Source: JBFFXF01 sp041569895
GTDB lineage: Bacteria; Planctomycetota; UBA8108; JACQVS01
Direction: 5' to 3'
Assembly: GCA_041569895.1 (NCBI GenBank)
Contig: JBFFXF010000038.1
Coordinates: 1-35,842 of the forward strand
Length of the DNA: 35,842 bases
A model generated the notes under the pieces. The model did not search any database and had not been told where the DNA came from. It saw nothing but the letters and a program-made list of their open reading frames with translations. Positions 1-8,414 of this stretch are shown one piece after another (position 1 is the first letter of the stretch; the number at the start of each line of letters is the position of its first letter). A program made the position numbers and the translations under genes.

Positions 1-12
1 GTACTCGGTCGA

Positions 13-57
13 GTCAAGAGTGCCCTCGCTTCGCTCGGCGACTGCGTCGCTCTTGAC
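13..57. repeat. Inverted repeat, 8-bp arms
   Basis: GTCAAGAG (13-20) is the exact reverse complement of CTCTTGAC (50-57), with 29 nt between. It lies upstream of the four-helix-bundle gene and next to a second stem-loop (81-130). It may be the end of an upstream transcript or part of a palindromic element around this small gene. The window edge prevents seeing what precedes it. Confidence 0.4.
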
Positions 58-80
58 ACGCCCTGCGCTCCGGGTGCGCG

Positions 81-130
81 GGGAGAAAGCGCCGCCGCAA
101 CGGGCCGGCGGCCACGGTGCTCTTTCTCCC
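81..130 (+). promoter_or_regulatory. Stem-loop in the leader of the four-helix-bundle gene
   Basis: GGGAGAAAG (81-89) pairs perfectly with CTTTCTCCC (122-130). Inside it, GCCGCCG (91-97) pairs perfectly with CGGCGGC (106-112), closing on an 8-nt loop. The structure ends 9 nt before the GGAGG ribosome-binding site and 17 nt before the ATG. It could act as an mRNA leader structure or as the boundary of a small mobile unit. No promoter was identified. Confidence 0.5.
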
Positions 131-147
131 TTTCATCGGAGGTTCTC

Positions 148-474
148 ATGAAACGCTTTGAAGCTCTCGAGGTTGCTCTGGCTGCTGTTCGTTCGTTGCG
201 TCCGTTGGTTACGTCGATTCGTCGGCGGGATCGGCGGCTGGCGACGCAGATTCGCGACGCGGCGTCGTCGATTGCCCTGAATTTGGGCGAGGGGAATCGG
301 CGCGCGGGTGGGGATCGGCTTCACCTCTGGCGGGTCGCCTCGGGGAGCGCCGAGGAGGTGCGCACGGCTCTGCGGGTGGCGATGGCGTGGGGGTACGTCG
401 CGAAACCGCAGACCGTGGAGGCACAGCAGCGGATCGACCACGTCCAGGCGGTGCTCTGGAAGCTCACGCGCTGA
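148..474 (+). CDS. Four-helix bundle protein (S23 / 23S rRNA intervening-sequence family)
   Basis: A 108-aa, all-helical, Arg-rich protein. It has the family's hallmark pattern: 'IRDAASSIALNLGEGNRR' at about residues 35-52, a later Ser/Ala-rich helix with 'SAEEVRTALRVA', and a C-terminal 'WKLTR'. Relatives are about 110-130 aa, so it looks complete. The family is best known from open reading frames inside intervening sequences of 23S rRNA genes, and also occurs as free-standing genes; the biochemical role is unknown. Here no rRNA sequence is visible around it. The start is supported by GGAGG at 138-142, 5 nt before the ATG. A strong stem-loop lies directly upstream and a short hairpin downstream. 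It converges with the LysM gene and shows no link to the flagellar genes. Confidence 0.85.
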   Translation: MKRFEALEVALAAVRSLRPLVTSIRRRDRRLATQIRDAASSIALNLGEGNRRAGGDRLHLWRVASGSAEEVRTALRVAMAWGYVAKPQTVEAQQRIDHVQAVLWKLTR

Positions 475-487
475 CGTCACCGCCCGG

Positions 488-506
488 GGACGCGTTTCGC
501 GCGTCC
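488..506. terminator. Hairpin between convergent genes
   Basis: GGACGCG (488-494) and CGCGTCC (500-506) form a 7-bp stem with a TTTCG loop, midway between the stops of the four-helix-bundle gene (474) and the LysM gene (541). The position fits a bidirectional terminator. No good U-tract follows on either strand, so this rests on position and stem only. Confidence 0.4.
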
Positions 507-540
507 TCGTTGTCGACTACGGAGATCAGCCTCCCCGCCC

Positions 541-1688
541 TCAGTCCTTCGGCACGCGCACCTGGTCGCCGGCCTTGAGGCTCTCGTAGTGGTACTTGCG
601 GTTGGCCTCGATGATCCGGCCGTACTTTCGCGCGTCGCCGTAGAAGCGCTTGGCGATGGCGCCGAAGGTGTCGCCCTTCTGGGCGGTGTAGTAGAAGTAG
701 CGGTCGTCGCTCGAGATGGTCTCGGGTCCGCCGCTGGCGACGCGGCTCGCGAGGACGTCGCCTGTCGGGGGCGTCGTCGCGGTGGTGGTCGTGGCTCCGG
801 CGGCGACGGTGGTGCCGGGCGGCGGCGCGGGGATGGTGATCTTCTCGCCCGTGATCAGGTCGACGCCGTCGTTGGCTTCCTGGAGGAACGTGAAAAGCGT
901 TGTCGTGCCGTAGAACTTCTTCGACAGCCTCCAGTAGCTGTCACCGGCTTCGATCGTGTACTCCATCGGGAACTTGCCGGCGTTCCGGCTGGTCAGGGTG
1001 CCCGGCTGCGTGGGCGTCTGCGGGGACGTCGCGATCGGCGAATCCCCGGTCGGCCTGAACGGCCTCGTGTTCAGCCGGCTGTTCGACGTGATCGAGCCGG
1101 GCTCGGTCGCGCTCGAGCCGTCGAGCGATCGCGTCGTGACGCCGGTGGTCGACGGGATCGCGGGATCCGTGGACGGCGGTGTGGCCTTGATGGTCACGGT
1201 GTTGGATGTCGTGGGATCCGATCGACTCGTGGAGATCGGCGGCGGGTTCGTCGATACCAGGGGCGACGGTGCGCCCGACGTCGTCGCGCTACCGGTCGAT
1301 GACGTCGTCGTGTCGCCCGTCCGGCCGATGACGACCGGCGAGTCGGAACGGGCAACGTCGTGCGAGACCCGAGGCGGCTGCGCGGGTCGGTGGTCGAGCT
1401 CGACGTGGAGGTCGAGGATGGCGTCCCCCGCCGCGGCGTCACCAGGTTCGGCCCGTCGGACCGCCGAGTCCGGGAACGCAGGTCCAGACGGGAGCTCGAC
1501 GCGGTGCCGGGCCTCGTCGAGCTCGTCGACTTCCCCGAGGCGGAGGCCGACGTGGACGACGTGGTGGAAGACGTGGTCGGGTCGGAAGCGGTGTCGGTCT
1601 CGTCGCCCGATCGCTGGACGACCTTGGCGACGACGACGACCATGACGATGAGAAGCGCAACCAGGGCGACTTTCGCACCAGTCCCCAT
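541..1688 (-). CDS. Membrane-anchored protein with two LysM domains; apparent 1-nt frameshift
   Basis: Starting at the ATG at 1688 (AAGGGAG just upstream), the first frame encodes 'MGTGAKVALVALLIVMVVVV', one N-terminal membrane anchor, then a Ser/Thr-rich linker. The C-terminal part lies in another frame and has two LysM domains: one beginning 'MEYTIEAGDSYWRLSKKFYG' and a last one containing 'YTAQKGDTFGAIAKRFYG' and ending 'AGDQVRVPKD'. LysM domains bind peptidoglycan or chitin-type glycans. The two frames join if the five-C run at 1425-1429 (plus strand) were six; the read-through then gives 'RRGDAILDLHVELDHRPAQ' and a protein of about 382 aa. Either this is a sequencing or assembly indel or the gene is broken. 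It is the last minus-strand gene after secDF, 235 nt downstream of it, so it may have its own promoter. Confidence 0.7.
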
Positions 1689-1923
1689 GAGGTCTCTCCC
1701 TTCTTTTCTCTCGCCCACCGGAGGCGCACCGGGCGCGTCGGCCTTCGAGCGCGGCCGCTCTTCTCCCCGGTTTCCGGGCGATTCTTTCTTTTCGAGCGGG
1801 CATTAGACAGCGGCGCGCGTGGCAGGTCAACCCCGAGACCCCGCGGCGCCTCGGCGACCCGAACAAATGCCGAACAAACGCCGCGGTGGGCGGCCGGGCC
1901 GGCGAGCGATGCGTCGGGTCGGA

Positions 1924-4900
1924 TCAGGCGGTCTGCGCCTCGGCCTTGATGCGCTCGGCGCGCTCGAGCGCCCTGCGGCGCAGGAAGATCAACGCCGGGC
2001 CGGCGACGAACACCGTGCTGTACGTTCCGGCCACGAGCCCGATCGCGAACGCGAACGTGAAGCCCTTGATCGGCTCGCCGCCGAGAAGCAGCAGCGAGAG
2101 GACGACGACGAGCGTCGTGCTCGACGTCCAGATCGTCCGGGCGAGCGTCTGGTTGATCGACGCGTTGACGAGGTCCTCGAACGAGATCTTCCGCTTCCCC
2201 GCCCTGAGGTTCTCGCGGATGCGATCGAAGACGACGATGGTGTCGTTCACCGAGTACCCGATGATGGTCAGGAACGCGGCGACCTCGGGGAGGTTGATCT
2301 TGAGGCTGAAGACGTCGCCCAGGAGCGCGTCGGTCATCGCCATGATGCCGAGCGTGATCAGCACGTCGTGGACGAGCGCGCAGATCGCCGCGAGCCCGAA
2401 GACGAACTCGAAGCGCAGCGAGAGGTAGAAGATGATCGCCACGATGGCGATGAAGATGGCGATGATCGCCTGCTGCTGGAGGTTCGTGGCGACGCGCGGT
2501 CCGATTGTCACCACCTCCGGGAAGGGCTCGGAGAGCTCGATCCGTCGGCCGGGCGCGCCCGCGAAGGCGTCGTCGATCGCCTCCGAGCTGCCGCGGAAGA
2601 ACGACTTGATCGTCTCGACGACCTCGAGCTGCGTCGGCAGCTCCGAGAGCCGGTCGAGCCCGCGATCCGGAGCGCGGTAGCCGGTCGTGCGCACCAGATA
2701 CTGGGTCAGCATCTCGTTGTCCGCGCCCGGCAACGGCCGCCGCGACAGCTGTCGGAGCTCCAGCACCTGGATGCCCCGGAACGCCTCGGGGTCGGTGGAC
2801 TCGGGACGGGCGATGTCGGCGTACTGCCGGCGGAGGTGCTCGTTGAGGAGCTCCTTGAGGCGCTCGTCGGTGAGTGATGGGTCGACGTAGGAGACGTTGA
2901 TCGCCATCTCGGCGCCCTGGACGCCCGGTTCGGTCGCCGGGCCGCCCGGCTCTCGCGGCGCGGGCACCCACCGTGGATTGGGGATCTCCCGGCCGTTCTC
3001 GTCGATGCGGCGCGGGAACGGCTCGGGCAGGAGCAGTCCCTCCTCCCGCTCCTTGAGGATGCGTTCGAGGATCTGCTTCACCCGCTGCTCGTCGCGCGAG
3101 AGCCTGTCGGCCTCGTCCTCCGCGTCGGCCGCGACCGCGGGCGTCGCGTCGCCCCCGCCTGCGGCGGGCGGAGGCGGACCGGCGGGCGCGCCGCCTTCGA
3201 TCGGCTCCTGGGCGCTCGCCTTGCCGGTCGCCTTCTCCGCGTCGAGCTTGCGCGGCCGCGTCAGCAGCACGAACTCGCGCGCTTCCCCGCGCCTCTGCGC
3301 GCCGACGGTCTGGATGGAGAAGTCGCCGAAGGCCTCCTTCTCGTCCTGCGGCAGCGCGTTGATCATCGCATCGAGCTCCGTCTTGCGGAGCGGACGCGAG
3401 AACTTCATCGTCACCTTCGAGCCGCCGACGAAATCGATGCCGTAGTTGTCCGCGCCGCGAGGCAGCACGAAGACGCCCCACGTCACGGCGATCATCAGGA
3501 TCGACAGCAGCACGAACGGCCGCCGGTAACTCTGGAAGTCGACGCGCGGAACGCCGATCAGCCGCAGCATCGGGAAGCCCCTGAGGATGTTGCGGTTGAT
3601 CATGAAGCTGAGGATCAGTCGCGTCACGAACACCGCCGTGAAGAAGCTGGCGATGATCCCGGCGACGAGAGTCACCGCGAAGCCCTTGATCGGTCCGGTG
3701 CCGAACTGGAAGAGCACGATCCCGGTGATCAGCGTCGTCAGGTTGGAGTCGAAGATCACCCAGAAGGCTCGCTGGTAGCCGGTGCCGAGCGCCGCGACCA
3801 GCGACTTCCCCTTGCGCTTCTCCTCGCGGACGCGCTCGAAGATGAGGATGTTCGCGTCGACCGCCATGCCGATGGTCAGCAGCACGCCCGCGATCCCCGG
3901 GAACGTCAGCGTCTGGCGGAAGACCAGGACGTACGTCAGGATCAGGATCATGTTGATCAGCAGCGCGACGTTGGCGACGAAGCCGCCGACCGTGTAGTAG
4001 ATCAACATGAAGATCATCACGATGACGAGCCCGGAGGCGATCGCCGTGAATCCGCTGCGGATCGCCTCGTCGCCGAAGTGCGAGCCAACGGTGGTCTGCG
4101 AGATCAGCGTCGGCTTCGTGGGCAGGCTGCCGCCGCGCAGGATGTTGACGACCCCCTGCACCTCCTCGTAGGTGAAATCGCCAGTGATCTGGCCGCGGTC
4201 GGAGATGCGGCTCTGGATCGTCGGGCTCTGGAGGATGCGGTCGTCGAGGACGATCGCCAGAAGCTTGCCCTCGTTCGTGCCGGTGATCTGCGAGAAGTAC
4301 GTGGCGCCCTGCGCGTCGAACGAGAAGCCGATCGCCGGACGGCCGAACTCATCCCGGATGATGTCAGCCGACTTGAGATGCTTTCCCGAGACGCGGTACT
4401 CGTTCTCCGGGCCGTAACGGAGCACCGTCAGGCTGCCGGGCTCGTCGGTGAACCGTTTCGCGCCCGACTCGAGCTCCTCGCTCTGCGCGCGCGGCAGCAC
4501 GATGAACTCGGGCGCCTCCGGCACGGCGAGCGCGTCTCTCTCGGAAGGCCTCGTCGCCTTGTACGCCTTCTCGTACTCGATCATGGCGCGGCGGTATTCC
4601 TCGTGCCGTCGTCGAAGCTCGCGGAGCTCCTGCGGCACCGGTGGCTCGCGCAGCGTCCGGTCGTCGGGGTTGGCCTCCTTCGCCGCGAGGTAGGCGAGGA
4701 TGTCCTGGTTGTACTTCCTGACGACGTCGAGGAGCTTGGCGACGCGCCCCTGGCGCTCGTCGGGGTCGACGACCAGGGTGAACTCGAGCTTGCCGATCTC
4801 CTCGATCTGGCGCTTGATGTCCTCGACGAACTGACTGTCCGCCGCGCCGGGAAGCTGGATGACGAGCCGCTCGCTCCCCTGCGTCGAGATGACCAGCTCC

Positions 4901-5154
4901 TTGAGGCCGAACGCGTCGAGCCGTGCGGCGACCATGTCCTTGACGACGTCGGCGATGTTGCTCGAGCCGACGTCGTACTCGACCTTGCTGAGGTCGAGCT
5001 GGTAGGTGAGCTCGGTCCCGCCGCGCAGGTCGATGCCGAGGTAGAAGTGGAAACCGTCGTCCTTGCTCGACCGCCCCGAGTTCGTCAGCGCCCAGATCGA
5101 TCCCGCGAGGATGAGCGCCGTGATGGTGAAACCGAGGCCCGTTTTCTTGAACAT
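1924..5154 (-). CDS. secDF: Protein translocase subunit SecDF (SecD-SecF fusion)
   Basis: A 1076-aa inner-membrane protein that uses the proton gradient to help pull Sec substrates across the membrane. The SecD half runs to about residue 530: TM1 (7-24), 'LGIDLRGGTELTYQLD' (39-54) opening the first periplasmic domain, a five-helix membrane block (about 368-518) and 'GMAVDANILIFERVREE' (429-445). The SecF half starts with a TM near 546-564, then 'YGIDFVGGSKV' (571-581), and ends with a membrane block from about 891, including 'GYSVNDTIVVFDRIRENL' (966-983). The SecF periplasmic region (about 568-890) is some 320 aa, roughly three times usual, with a Pro/Ala/Gly stretch (652-680) and a charged helix (685-705). 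The ATG has GGAAGG just upstream. It lies 41 nt after yajC in the usual tgt-yajC-secDF order. Confidence 0.96.
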   Translation of the reverse strand: MFKKTGLGFTITALILAGSIWALTNSGRSSKDDGFHFYLGIDLRGGTELTYQLDLSKVEYDVGSSNIADVVKDMVAARLDAFGLKELVISTQGSERLVIQLPGAADSQFVEDIKRQIEEIGKLEFTLVVDPDERQGRVAKLLDVVRKYNQDILAYLAAKEANPDDRTLREPPVPQELRELRRRHEEYRRAMIEYEKAYKATRPSERDALAVPEAPEFIVLPRAQSEELESGAKRFTDEPGSLTVLRYGPENEYRVSGKHLKSADIIRDEFGRPAIGFSFDAQGATYFSQITGTNEGKLLAIVLDDRILQSPTIQSRISDRGQITGDFTYEEVQGVVNILRGGSLPTKPTLISQTTVGSHFGDEAIRSGFTAIASGLVIVMIFMLIYYTVGGFVANVALLINMILILTYVLVFRQTLTFPGIAGVLLTIGMAVDANILIFERVREEKRKGKSLVAALGTGYQRAFWVIFDSNLTTLITGIVLFQFGTGPIKGFAVTLVAGIIASFFTAVFVTRLILSFMINRNILRGFPMLRLIGVPRVDFQSYRRPFVLLSILMIAVTWGVFVLPRGADNYGIDFVGGSKVTMKFSRPLRKTELDAMINALPQDEKEAFGDFSIQTVGAQRRGEAREFVLLTRPRKLDAEKATGKASAQEPIEGGAPAGPPPPAAGGGDATPAVAADAEDEADRLSRDEQRVKQILERILKEREEGLLLPEPFPRRIDENGREIPNPRWVPAPREPGGPATEPGVQGAEMAINVSYVDPSLTDERLKELLNEHLRRQYADIARPESTDPEAFRGIQVLELRQLSRRPLPGADNEMLTQYLVRTTGYRAPDRGLDRLSELPTQLEVVETIKSFFRGSSEAIDDAFAGAPGRRIELSEPFPEVVTIGPRVATNLQQQAIIAIFIAIVAIIFYLSLRFEFVFGLAAICALVHDVLITLGIMAMTDALLGDVFSLKINLPEVAAFLTIIGYSVNDTIVVFDRIRENLRAGKRKISFEDLVNASINQTLARTIWTSSTTLVVVLSLLLLGGEPIKGFTFAFAIGLVAGTYSTVFVAGPALIFLRRRALERAERIKAEAQTA

Positions 5155-5195
5155 CGCCTTCCAGCTCCTCGCGACGGTGCGACCGCCGCTCCGTG

Positions 5196-5657
5196 CTATC
5201 CCTTGCTGCTCGCGCTTTCCGCGGTCTTCTCCGCGCTGTCTCTCTCCGACTTGGCCTTGCCGGCGTCGATGATCTCGTTCACCGCGCTGCGGAGGAAGCG
5301 GATCCGGGTGTTACTGTCCTTATCGACCTGCAGGACGACCTCCTTGTCTTCCACCCGGTGGATCTTGCCGACGATGCCGGCCGTGGTGACGACGGTGTCG
5401 CCCTTCTTGATCTTCTTGAGCATCGCCTCCCGCGCCCGCTGCCGCTTCGACTCCGGCCGGATCATCAGAAAGTAGATGACGAGAAACATCAGCGCGAGGA
5501 CGGTGAGGAAGCCCGGCGAGAAGAGCCCCCCTCCCCCCTGCGGCCTCGCGTCCGCCGGCGCCTGGCCGTCGGCCACGCCGGCCTGCGCATCTCCCTGCGG
5601 GCCCTGGCCTTGCGCGAGGACGCAGGAGGACGTGATCGTGTCCCAACACCGGTTCAT
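5196..5657 (-). CDS. yajC: Preprotein translocase subunit YajC
   Basis: A 153-aa single-pass membrane protein, partner of SecDF in the Sec holocomplex. A membrane helix 'FLTVLALMFLVIYFLMIRP' sits near residues 50-68. It is followed by the typical basic segment, then the small beta domain 'GDTVVTTAGIVGKIHRVEDK', which is the family signature. The N-terminal 45 residues are Gly/Gln/Ala-rich and not conserved, and the C-terminal 25 are charged, making it longer than the usual 110 aa. The ATG has CGGAG 6 nt upstream. It sits 135 nt after tgt, with a GC-rich hairpin in the gap, and 41 nt before secDF, so co-transcription with secDF is very likely. Confidence 0.95.
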   Translation of the reverse strand: MNRCWDTITSSCVLAQGQGPQGDAQAGVADGQAPADARPQGGGGLFSPGFLTVLALMFLVIYFLMIRPESKRQRAREAMLKKIKKGDTVVTTAGIVGKIHRVEDKEVVLQVDKDSNTRIRFLRSAVNEIIDAGKAKSERDSAEKTAESASSKG

Positions 5658-5765
5658 GGATACTCCGGGCGTACGGGTGGCGACGAAGGAAAGCGCCCGA
5701 TGATAACGGAGCGGTGAGGGGATGCAAGACCGCCGCCTCGGTGTTTTCCGGTCGACCGCCGTCGC

Positions 5766-5790
5766 GGGGGCGCGCCGTCCTCGCGCCCCC
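5766..5790 (-). terminator. GC-rich hairpin just after tgt
   Basis: GGGGGCGCG (5766-5774) pairs perfectly with CGCGCCCCC (5782-5790) around a 7-nt loop. It begins 2 nt after the tgt stop codon (5793-5795). The following minus-strand sequence lacks a U-tract, so it may attenuate or stabilise the tgt mRNA end rather than fully terminate before yajC. Confidence 0.5.
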
Positions 5791-5792
5791 TG

Positions 5793-6932
5793 TCATCGAC
5801 GGCCGGGAGGCCGGACGCTTGACACGCGGAACGAGCGGAAGGACTCCGGGAAGTCGCGGCGGAAGTCCTCGAACCGGCCGGCCGCGATGGCGGCCCGCGT
5901 CGCGGCCATCAAGTCTTGAAAGTATTGTATGTTATGGATCGAGCTCAGGGTCCCGGCGAGGCTCTCGCCACGGAGGTGGAGGTGCCGCAGGTAGGCCCGC
6001 GTGAAACGGCGGCACGTGGCGCAGCCGCAGTCGGGATCGACCGGGGTGTGGTCGTTCTCGTGCGCCGCGTTGCGCATGCGGATCGTGCCGCCGCGCGTGT
6101 AGAGGGTCGCGTTGCGGGCGTTGCGCGTGGCGATCACGCAGTCGAAGAGATCGACGCCGGCGGCGATGCCCGCGAGGAGGTCGACCGGCTCGCCGAGCCC
6201 CATCAGGTAGCGGGGGCGGTCGGCGGGGAGCCTCGGCGCCACCTCGTCGACCACGCGGTGGATCTCCTCCTTCGACTCCCCCACCGCGACGCCGCCGATG
6301 GCGTAGCCGGGGAATTCGAGCGCGACGATCTGCGCGAGCGAGCGGTCGCGCAGGTCGGCGAAGGTGCCCCCCTGGACGATGCCGAAGAGCGCCTGATCGT
6401 CCCGGCGGTGCGCCGCCAGGCACCGCTCGGCCCACACCGCGGTGCGCTCCACCGCCCGCTCCACCTGCTCCCGCGTCGCCGGCAGCGGCGGACACTCGTC
6501 GAGCACCATGGCGATGTCCGCGCCGATGTCGTTCTGGATCCCGATCAGCGACTCGGGCGTCAGGCGGATCATTCCGCCGTCGACGTGCGACCGGAAGCTG
6601 ACGCCGTCGTCATCGACGGTGTTCCACTGCGCCAGCGAGAACACCTGAAACCCCCCGCTGTCGGTCAGGATCGCGCCGTCCCACGCCATGAATCGGTGCA
6701 GCCCGCCGGCGTCGCGGATCACCGACTCGCCCGGCCGCACGTGCAGGTGGTACGCGTTGGCGAGGAGCATCTGCGTCCCGGTCGCGGCCACCTGATCCGG
6801 CGTCAACCCCCGCACCGCGGCCCCCGTGCCGACGGGGCAATACGCGGGCGTGTCGACCACCCCGTGCGACGTCTCGAGACGACCGACACGGGCGTGGGAC
6901 GCGGGATCGGTGGCGAGGACGGAGAAGTGCAT
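5793..6932 (-). CDS. tgt: Queuine tRNA-ribosyltransferase (tRNA-guanine transglycosylase)
   Basis: A 379-aa enzyme that swaps guanine 34 of GUN-anticodon tRNAs for a 7-deazaguanine base (preQ1 in most bacteria). Visible landmarks: 'LTDSGGFQVFSL' with the active-site Asp near 91; 'FGIVQGG' near 183-189; 'GGVAVGE' near 213-219; 'DLFDCVIATRNARNA' with the nucleophilic Asp near 264; and the zinc site C302, C304, C307 with His near 333. Length matches the family (370-380). The usual 'MPTRNARNG' reads 'IATRNARNA', a mild variation. The ATG lacks a clear Shine-Dalgarno. It heads the tgt-yajC-secDF group. The gene queA, often its upstream neighbour, is absent, and a repeat block occupies that place. 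Confidence 0.97.
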   Translation of the reverse strand: MHFSVLATDPASHARVGRLETSHGVVDTPAYCPVGTGAAVRGLTPDQVAATGTQMLLANAYHLHVRPGESVIRDAGGLHRFMAWDGAILTDSGGFQVFSLAQWNTVDDDGVSFRSHVDGGMIRLTPESLIGIQNDIGADIAMVLDECPPLPATREQVERAVERTAVWAERCLAAHRRDDQALFGIVQGGTFADLRDRSLAQIVALEFPGYAIGGVAVGESKEEIHRVVDEVAPRLPADRPRYLMGLGEPVDLLAGIAAGVDLFDCVIATRNARNATLYTRGGTIRMRNAAHENDHTPVDPDCGCATCRRFTRAYLRHLHLRGESLAGTLSSIHNIQYFQDLMAATRAAIAAGRFEDFRRDFPESFRSFRVSSVRPPGRR

Positions 6933-6969
6933 GGGTGGAGTCTACCGGGTCGGGGAGGGGGGGGGGAAT

Positions 6970-7030
6970 TCCGTTCCCGTACCCGTTCCCGTTCCCGTAC
7001 CCGTCCCCGTCCCCGTTCCCGTACCCGTCC
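6970..7030. repeat. CCCGTT/CCCGTA hexamer array (about 10 copies)
   Basis: About ten consecutive 6-bp units of the form CCCGTW or CCCGTC, in the gap between the SpoIID-like gene and tgt. The minus strand, which is the transcribed sense here, reads GGG every sixth base with 3-nt spacers, the pattern expected to fold into a G-quadruplex. The same unit recurs at 14831-14862 and 27771-27870. Confidence 0.85.
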
Positions 7031-7037
7031 TCGAAAT

Positions 7038-7129
7038 CAGAGACCAGAGACCAGAGATCGGAGATCGGAAGTCGGAGATCAGAGGTCAGAGACGGATGTC
7101 CGAGACCGATGCCGATTCCGATTCCGACG
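7038..7129. repeat. CAGAGAY heptamer array (8 copies) followed by CCGATT hexamers (5 copies)
   Basis: Positions 7038-7093 are exactly eight 7-bp units based on CAGAGAC, with variants such as CGGAGAT and CAGAGGT. Positions 7100-7129 are five 6-bp units based on CCGATT. Both unit types reappear together at 14643-14709. The block ends 12 nt before the SpoIID-like stop codon. It has no coding potential of its own. Confidence 0.8.
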
Positions 7130-7141
7130 TCCGTGCCGGGG

Positions 7142-8386
7142 TCAGTACAGCCGCATCAACGAGCTCCTCGGGAAGTAAAAGCTCAGGATGCCCTTGTGAT
7201 CGAGCTCCTCGGCGAGGGTGTTGGCGCCGTTCTGGCAAAGGCCGACGCCGTGGCCGAAGCCGCGGCCGGTGAACTGGGCGACGGTGCGGTTGTCGTCGCG
7301 CGTGCGGATGGCGACGTCGAAGACGGCGCTGCCGAGGCCGCCGTGGGCCTCCTGGACGAGCGAGCGGAATCGATCGGCGCGCACCTCGAAGGCGCCGCCG
7401 CCGTGACGCACTCGGATGTAGAGCGGGCGCGTCGAGTCCTTCTCGGCCACCGGCTCGAGGTCGACGATGCCGTTGAGCGTCAGGCCCTTCTGGGCTCCCC
7501 ACGAGCCCAGCGCGCGCTCCACCTTCCAGAGCGGCACCTCGCAGCTCCACTCGGATCCCGGCGCGCCCTCGCAGTAGTCGCACTGGCGCCCCTGGAGGGG
7601 CGGCAGGTCGCGCTCGTTGAAGACCCGTCCGCTGGCGGTCCAGCCGCCGCACGAGCTGTGGTAGTAGCTCTGGAAGAGCTTGCCGTCGTACGTCAGCACG
7701 CGGCCGGCGGTCTCGCGCACGGCGCGCAGCACGTCCGGCTTCTCGTAGCTCATGCCGCCATACGCCTGGAACCGGGAGGTCGCGGGGAACGATTCGGAGA
7801 GCCGCATCGGCCCGCCGACGCGGAGGTGATAGAGGGTGAACGTCCGCGCCGCGATCGCCTGCGCCTTGAGCGCCTCTGTCGTGAAGCGCCGCGCCTCCAT
7901 CTCGCGCCCGACGACGCCGGCGATGTACTCCTCGATGCCGAGCTCGTTGACGAGTCGCAGGCCGCCAGGGTGCGGCAGGAGATCGATGATGCCGCGGAAC
8001 CGTCTCTCCTTGCCGCCGTCGCCGGGGCGATGGACCGCGAAGGAGCCACGCCGCACCGGCGCGAAGCGCACCGACCCGGGAGTCTCCTCGCCGTCGACTC
8101 GCAGCGACTCGCCGACGAGCTCGACGCGGAATCGACCGCCGTCGATGGCCTCCCAGATGAGATCGAGCTCGGGCAGCGCGAGCAGTCGCACCGGACCGTC
8201 GAAGGAGAGCTCGAAGCTCGTCGTGCGGTCGTTGAAGAGCTGGACGCGCACGACGGGACCGTGGCCGAGCGGATCGCCGGTCCCCTGGCGAGTCTCGCAC
8301 GAGCCGAGGACCGCCGTCACCGAGACCACGAGCAGCCAGAACGTCACGCGGTGCCGCCGCCGCTGCGAAGGACGACCCCGCGACAC
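7142..8386 (-). CDS. SpoIID/LytB-domain lipoprotein, putative peptidoglycan lytic enzyme
   Basis: About 414 aa from the GTG at 8386. An Arg-rich n-region, a hydrophobic stretch 'WLLVVSVTAVLGSC' and a lipobox-like Cys at residue 30 indicate a lipoprotein. The SpoIID core follows: 'LGIEEYIAGVVGREM' (about 149-163; the Glu of 'REM' matches the catalytic Glu of SpoIID), 'EALKAQAIAARTF' (about 171-183), 'YYHSSCGGWTASG', and the C-terminal 'GRGFGHGVGLCQNGA'. SpoIID proteins cleave glycan strands stripped of stem peptides. A Cys cluster (SSC, CDYC, SC) in the centre may bind metal; this is inference. The start is uncertain: GTG 8347 is an alternative that would lose the basic n-region, and ATG 8518 would overlap ruvB by 104 nt. 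It lies 28 nt downstream of ruvB and is probably co-transcribed with it. Confidence 0.85.
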   Translation of the reverse strand: MSRGRPSQRRRHRVTFWLLVVSVTAVLGSCETRQGTGDPLGHGPVVRVQLFNDRTTSFELSFDGPVRLLALPELDLIWEAIDGGRFRVELVGESLRVDGEETPGSVRFAPVRRGSFAVHRPGDGGKERRFRGIIDLLPHPGGLRLVNELGIEEYIAGVVGREMEARRFTTEALKAQAIAARTFTLYHLRVGGPMRLSESFPATSRFQAYGGMSYEKPDVLRAVRETAGRVLTYDGKLFQSYYHSSCGGWTASGRVFNERDLPPLQGRQCDYCEGAPGSEWSCEVPLWKVERALGSWGAQKGLTLNGIVDLEPVAEKDSTRPLYIRVRHGGGAFEVRADRFRSLVQEAHGGLGSAVFDVAIRTRDDNRTVAQFTGRGFGHGVGLCQNGANTLAEELDHKGILSFYFPRSSLMRLY

Positions 8387-8414
8387 GGCGCTCGCGACGC
8401 GCCGCCGCTCCGGC

